Part shown: piece by piece, positions 5,716 to 6,423 of the stretch
How positions within the stretch are numbered: position 1 is the stretch's first letter
How the letters are laid out: the number at the start of each line of letters is the position of its first letter
Assembly (NCBI GenBank): GCA_027451645.1
Contig: DAIDIX010000103.1
Span: forward strand, 1 to 6,423
DNA from: Candidatus Dormiibacterota bacterium
GTDB taxonomy: Bacteria; Chloroflexota; Dormibacteria; Aeolococcales; Aeolococcaceae
Length of the DNA stretch: 6,423 bases
Direction: 5' to 3'
Made by a program: the position numbers and the translations under genes
Notes under the pieces: model-generated
Database searches by the model: none
Told to the model about the DNA's origin: nothing
What the model saw: only the letters and a program-made list of their open reading frames with translations

Positions 5716-6423
5716 ATGATTGGAGCTCAGGACGTTGGCATAACGGTAGGTGCACGGGTGCTCCTTGAGCCTGTCTCATTCCGCATCGAACGCGGACAGA
5801 AGATCGGCCTTGTCGGGCACAATGGTGCAGGAAAGTCGACCCTTGTTTCCGTGCTGTCTGGAGATCCTGCTCCAGGAGTGCAGGTGACTGGCTCAGTTGT
5901 CCTCCCGGAGAGGCTTGGAATCATCCAGCAGACACCACCCAGGGAGGGAAGTGGACGGTTTCCAACGATCCGTTCCCATCTTCTTGCAGCACGTGGACTT
6001 GATGCACTGGAAGCGGACATGGAAGAAGCGCTCCACATCATGTCCGGGGATCCAAGCGAGGAGCATGTGGCTTCGTACAGTGCAGCAGAGGAGACATACC
6101 GTCACCGGGATGGCTACGAGGCAGAATCCCGCATACGGAAGCTCATGGCAGGTGTCGGTCTTGGCGATGTGCCAATAGAGGCCGAGCTTTCCGCACTCTC
6201 GGGAGGACAGCGCCGCCGTGTAGAGCTCGTCCGTGCACTCTTCGCTCCGACAGATGCACTCATTCTCGATGAGCCAACGAACCATCTTGACAAGTCCTCG
6301 AAAGTCTGGCTCATGGATGAGCTGTCCCAGTACGAGGGCGCACTTCTCATCGTGAGCCATGATCTCGCACTTCTCGACAGGGCAATCACGAGAATCTTCC
6401 ATCTCGAGCAGGGTCGTCTCACC
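5716..6423 (+). CDS. ABC-F family ATPase, N-terminal half (continues past window)
   Basis: 236 codons are open from the ATG at 5716 to the right edge without a stop. AGGGGGTGA (5698-5706) ends nine bases before this ATG; an in-frame GTG at 5707 is the only upstream alternative, because TGA precedes it. The visible part is one complete ABC nucleotide-binding domain: Walker A GHNGAGKST (34-42), Q-loop glutamines at 71-72, signature LSGGQ (161-165), Walker B ALILDE with the catalytic glutamate at 186, D-loop NHLD (189-192) and H-loop His215. No membrane segment is present. ABC-F proteins are soluble twin-ATPase proteins that mostly bind the ribosomal E site and act in translation or antibiotic protection; full length is usually about 500-650 residues, so roughly half is here and the linker and second ATPase should follow. 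The form reads like actinobacterial-type ABC-F proteins, but the subfamily cannot be fixed without the linker. I see no functional link to the genes on the left. Confidence 0.95.
   Translation, partial: MIGAQDVGITVGARVLLEPVSFRIERGQKIGLVGHNGAGKSTLVSVLSGDPAPGVQVTGSVVLPERLGIIQQTPPREGSGRFPTIRSHLLAARGLDALEADMEEALHIMSGDPSEEHVASYSAAEETYRHRDGYEAESRIRKLMAGVGLGDVPIEAELSALSGGQRRRVELVRALFAPTDALILDEPTNHLDKSSKVWLMDELSQYEGALLIVSHDLALLDRAITRIFHLEQGRLT

Noticed and set aside
5640..5770. Small plus-strand frame from the ATG at 5640 overlapping the ABC-F start
   Set aside because: It has no ribosome site, no recognisable sequence, and overlaps the well-supported start of the ABC-F gene in another frame.
5893..6402. 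Minus-strand open frames antisense to the ABC-F gene
   Set aside because: The plus strand carries every ABC ATPase motif in order, so these are shadows.

Overview
The window is bacterial DNA of medium-high GC (about 55-58% by eye) with compact, Shine-Dalgarno-led genes on both strands. I see five protein-coding genes and no RNA genes, CRISPR array, insertion sequence or phage signature. The clearest taxonomic hint is the ABC-F ATPase at the right edge. Its first nucleotide-binding domain reads to me most like actinobacterial-type ABC-F proteins. The shortage of recognisable families elsewhere would also fit an uncultivated lineage such as a Patescibacteria (CPR) member. The lineage call is therefore weak.

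Layout from left to right. (1) A minus-strand gene starts at 2215 and runs off the left edge: 738 uninterrupted codons and no stop in the window. It carries three tandem copies of a phosphoribosyltransferase-like (PRTase-like) fold, with the PRPP-loop motif eroded to a different degree in each. (2) Forty bases upstream of it, on the same strand, lies a 510-residue orphan protein gene (3788 down to 2256), probably in the same transcript. (3) Divergent from that pair is a plus-strand gene for a 169-residue orphan protein (3843-4352), with a textbook AGGAGGTGA ribosome binding site. The 54-base gap between (2) and (3) and its edge hold two perfect palindromes (3782-3794 and 3821-3830). (4) Convergent with (3), with 38 bases between, is a minus-strand gene (5542 down to 4391) for a 383-residue membrane protein with two hydrophobic blocks and a long Pro/Arg/His-rich tail. 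(5) Across a 173-base divergent gap lies the plus-strand ABC-F ATPase (5716 to the right edge), of which only the N-terminal half is present.

Only the ABC-F gene has a confident family assignment. The PRTase-like assignment rests on motif order and internal repetition that I can read directly. The other three proteins are unrecognised. The repeat protein and the 510-residue protein probably work together, since they are same-strand, adjacent and share a short motif. What the system does is unknown. The most interesting object is the triplicated, progressively degenerate PRTase-like protein.
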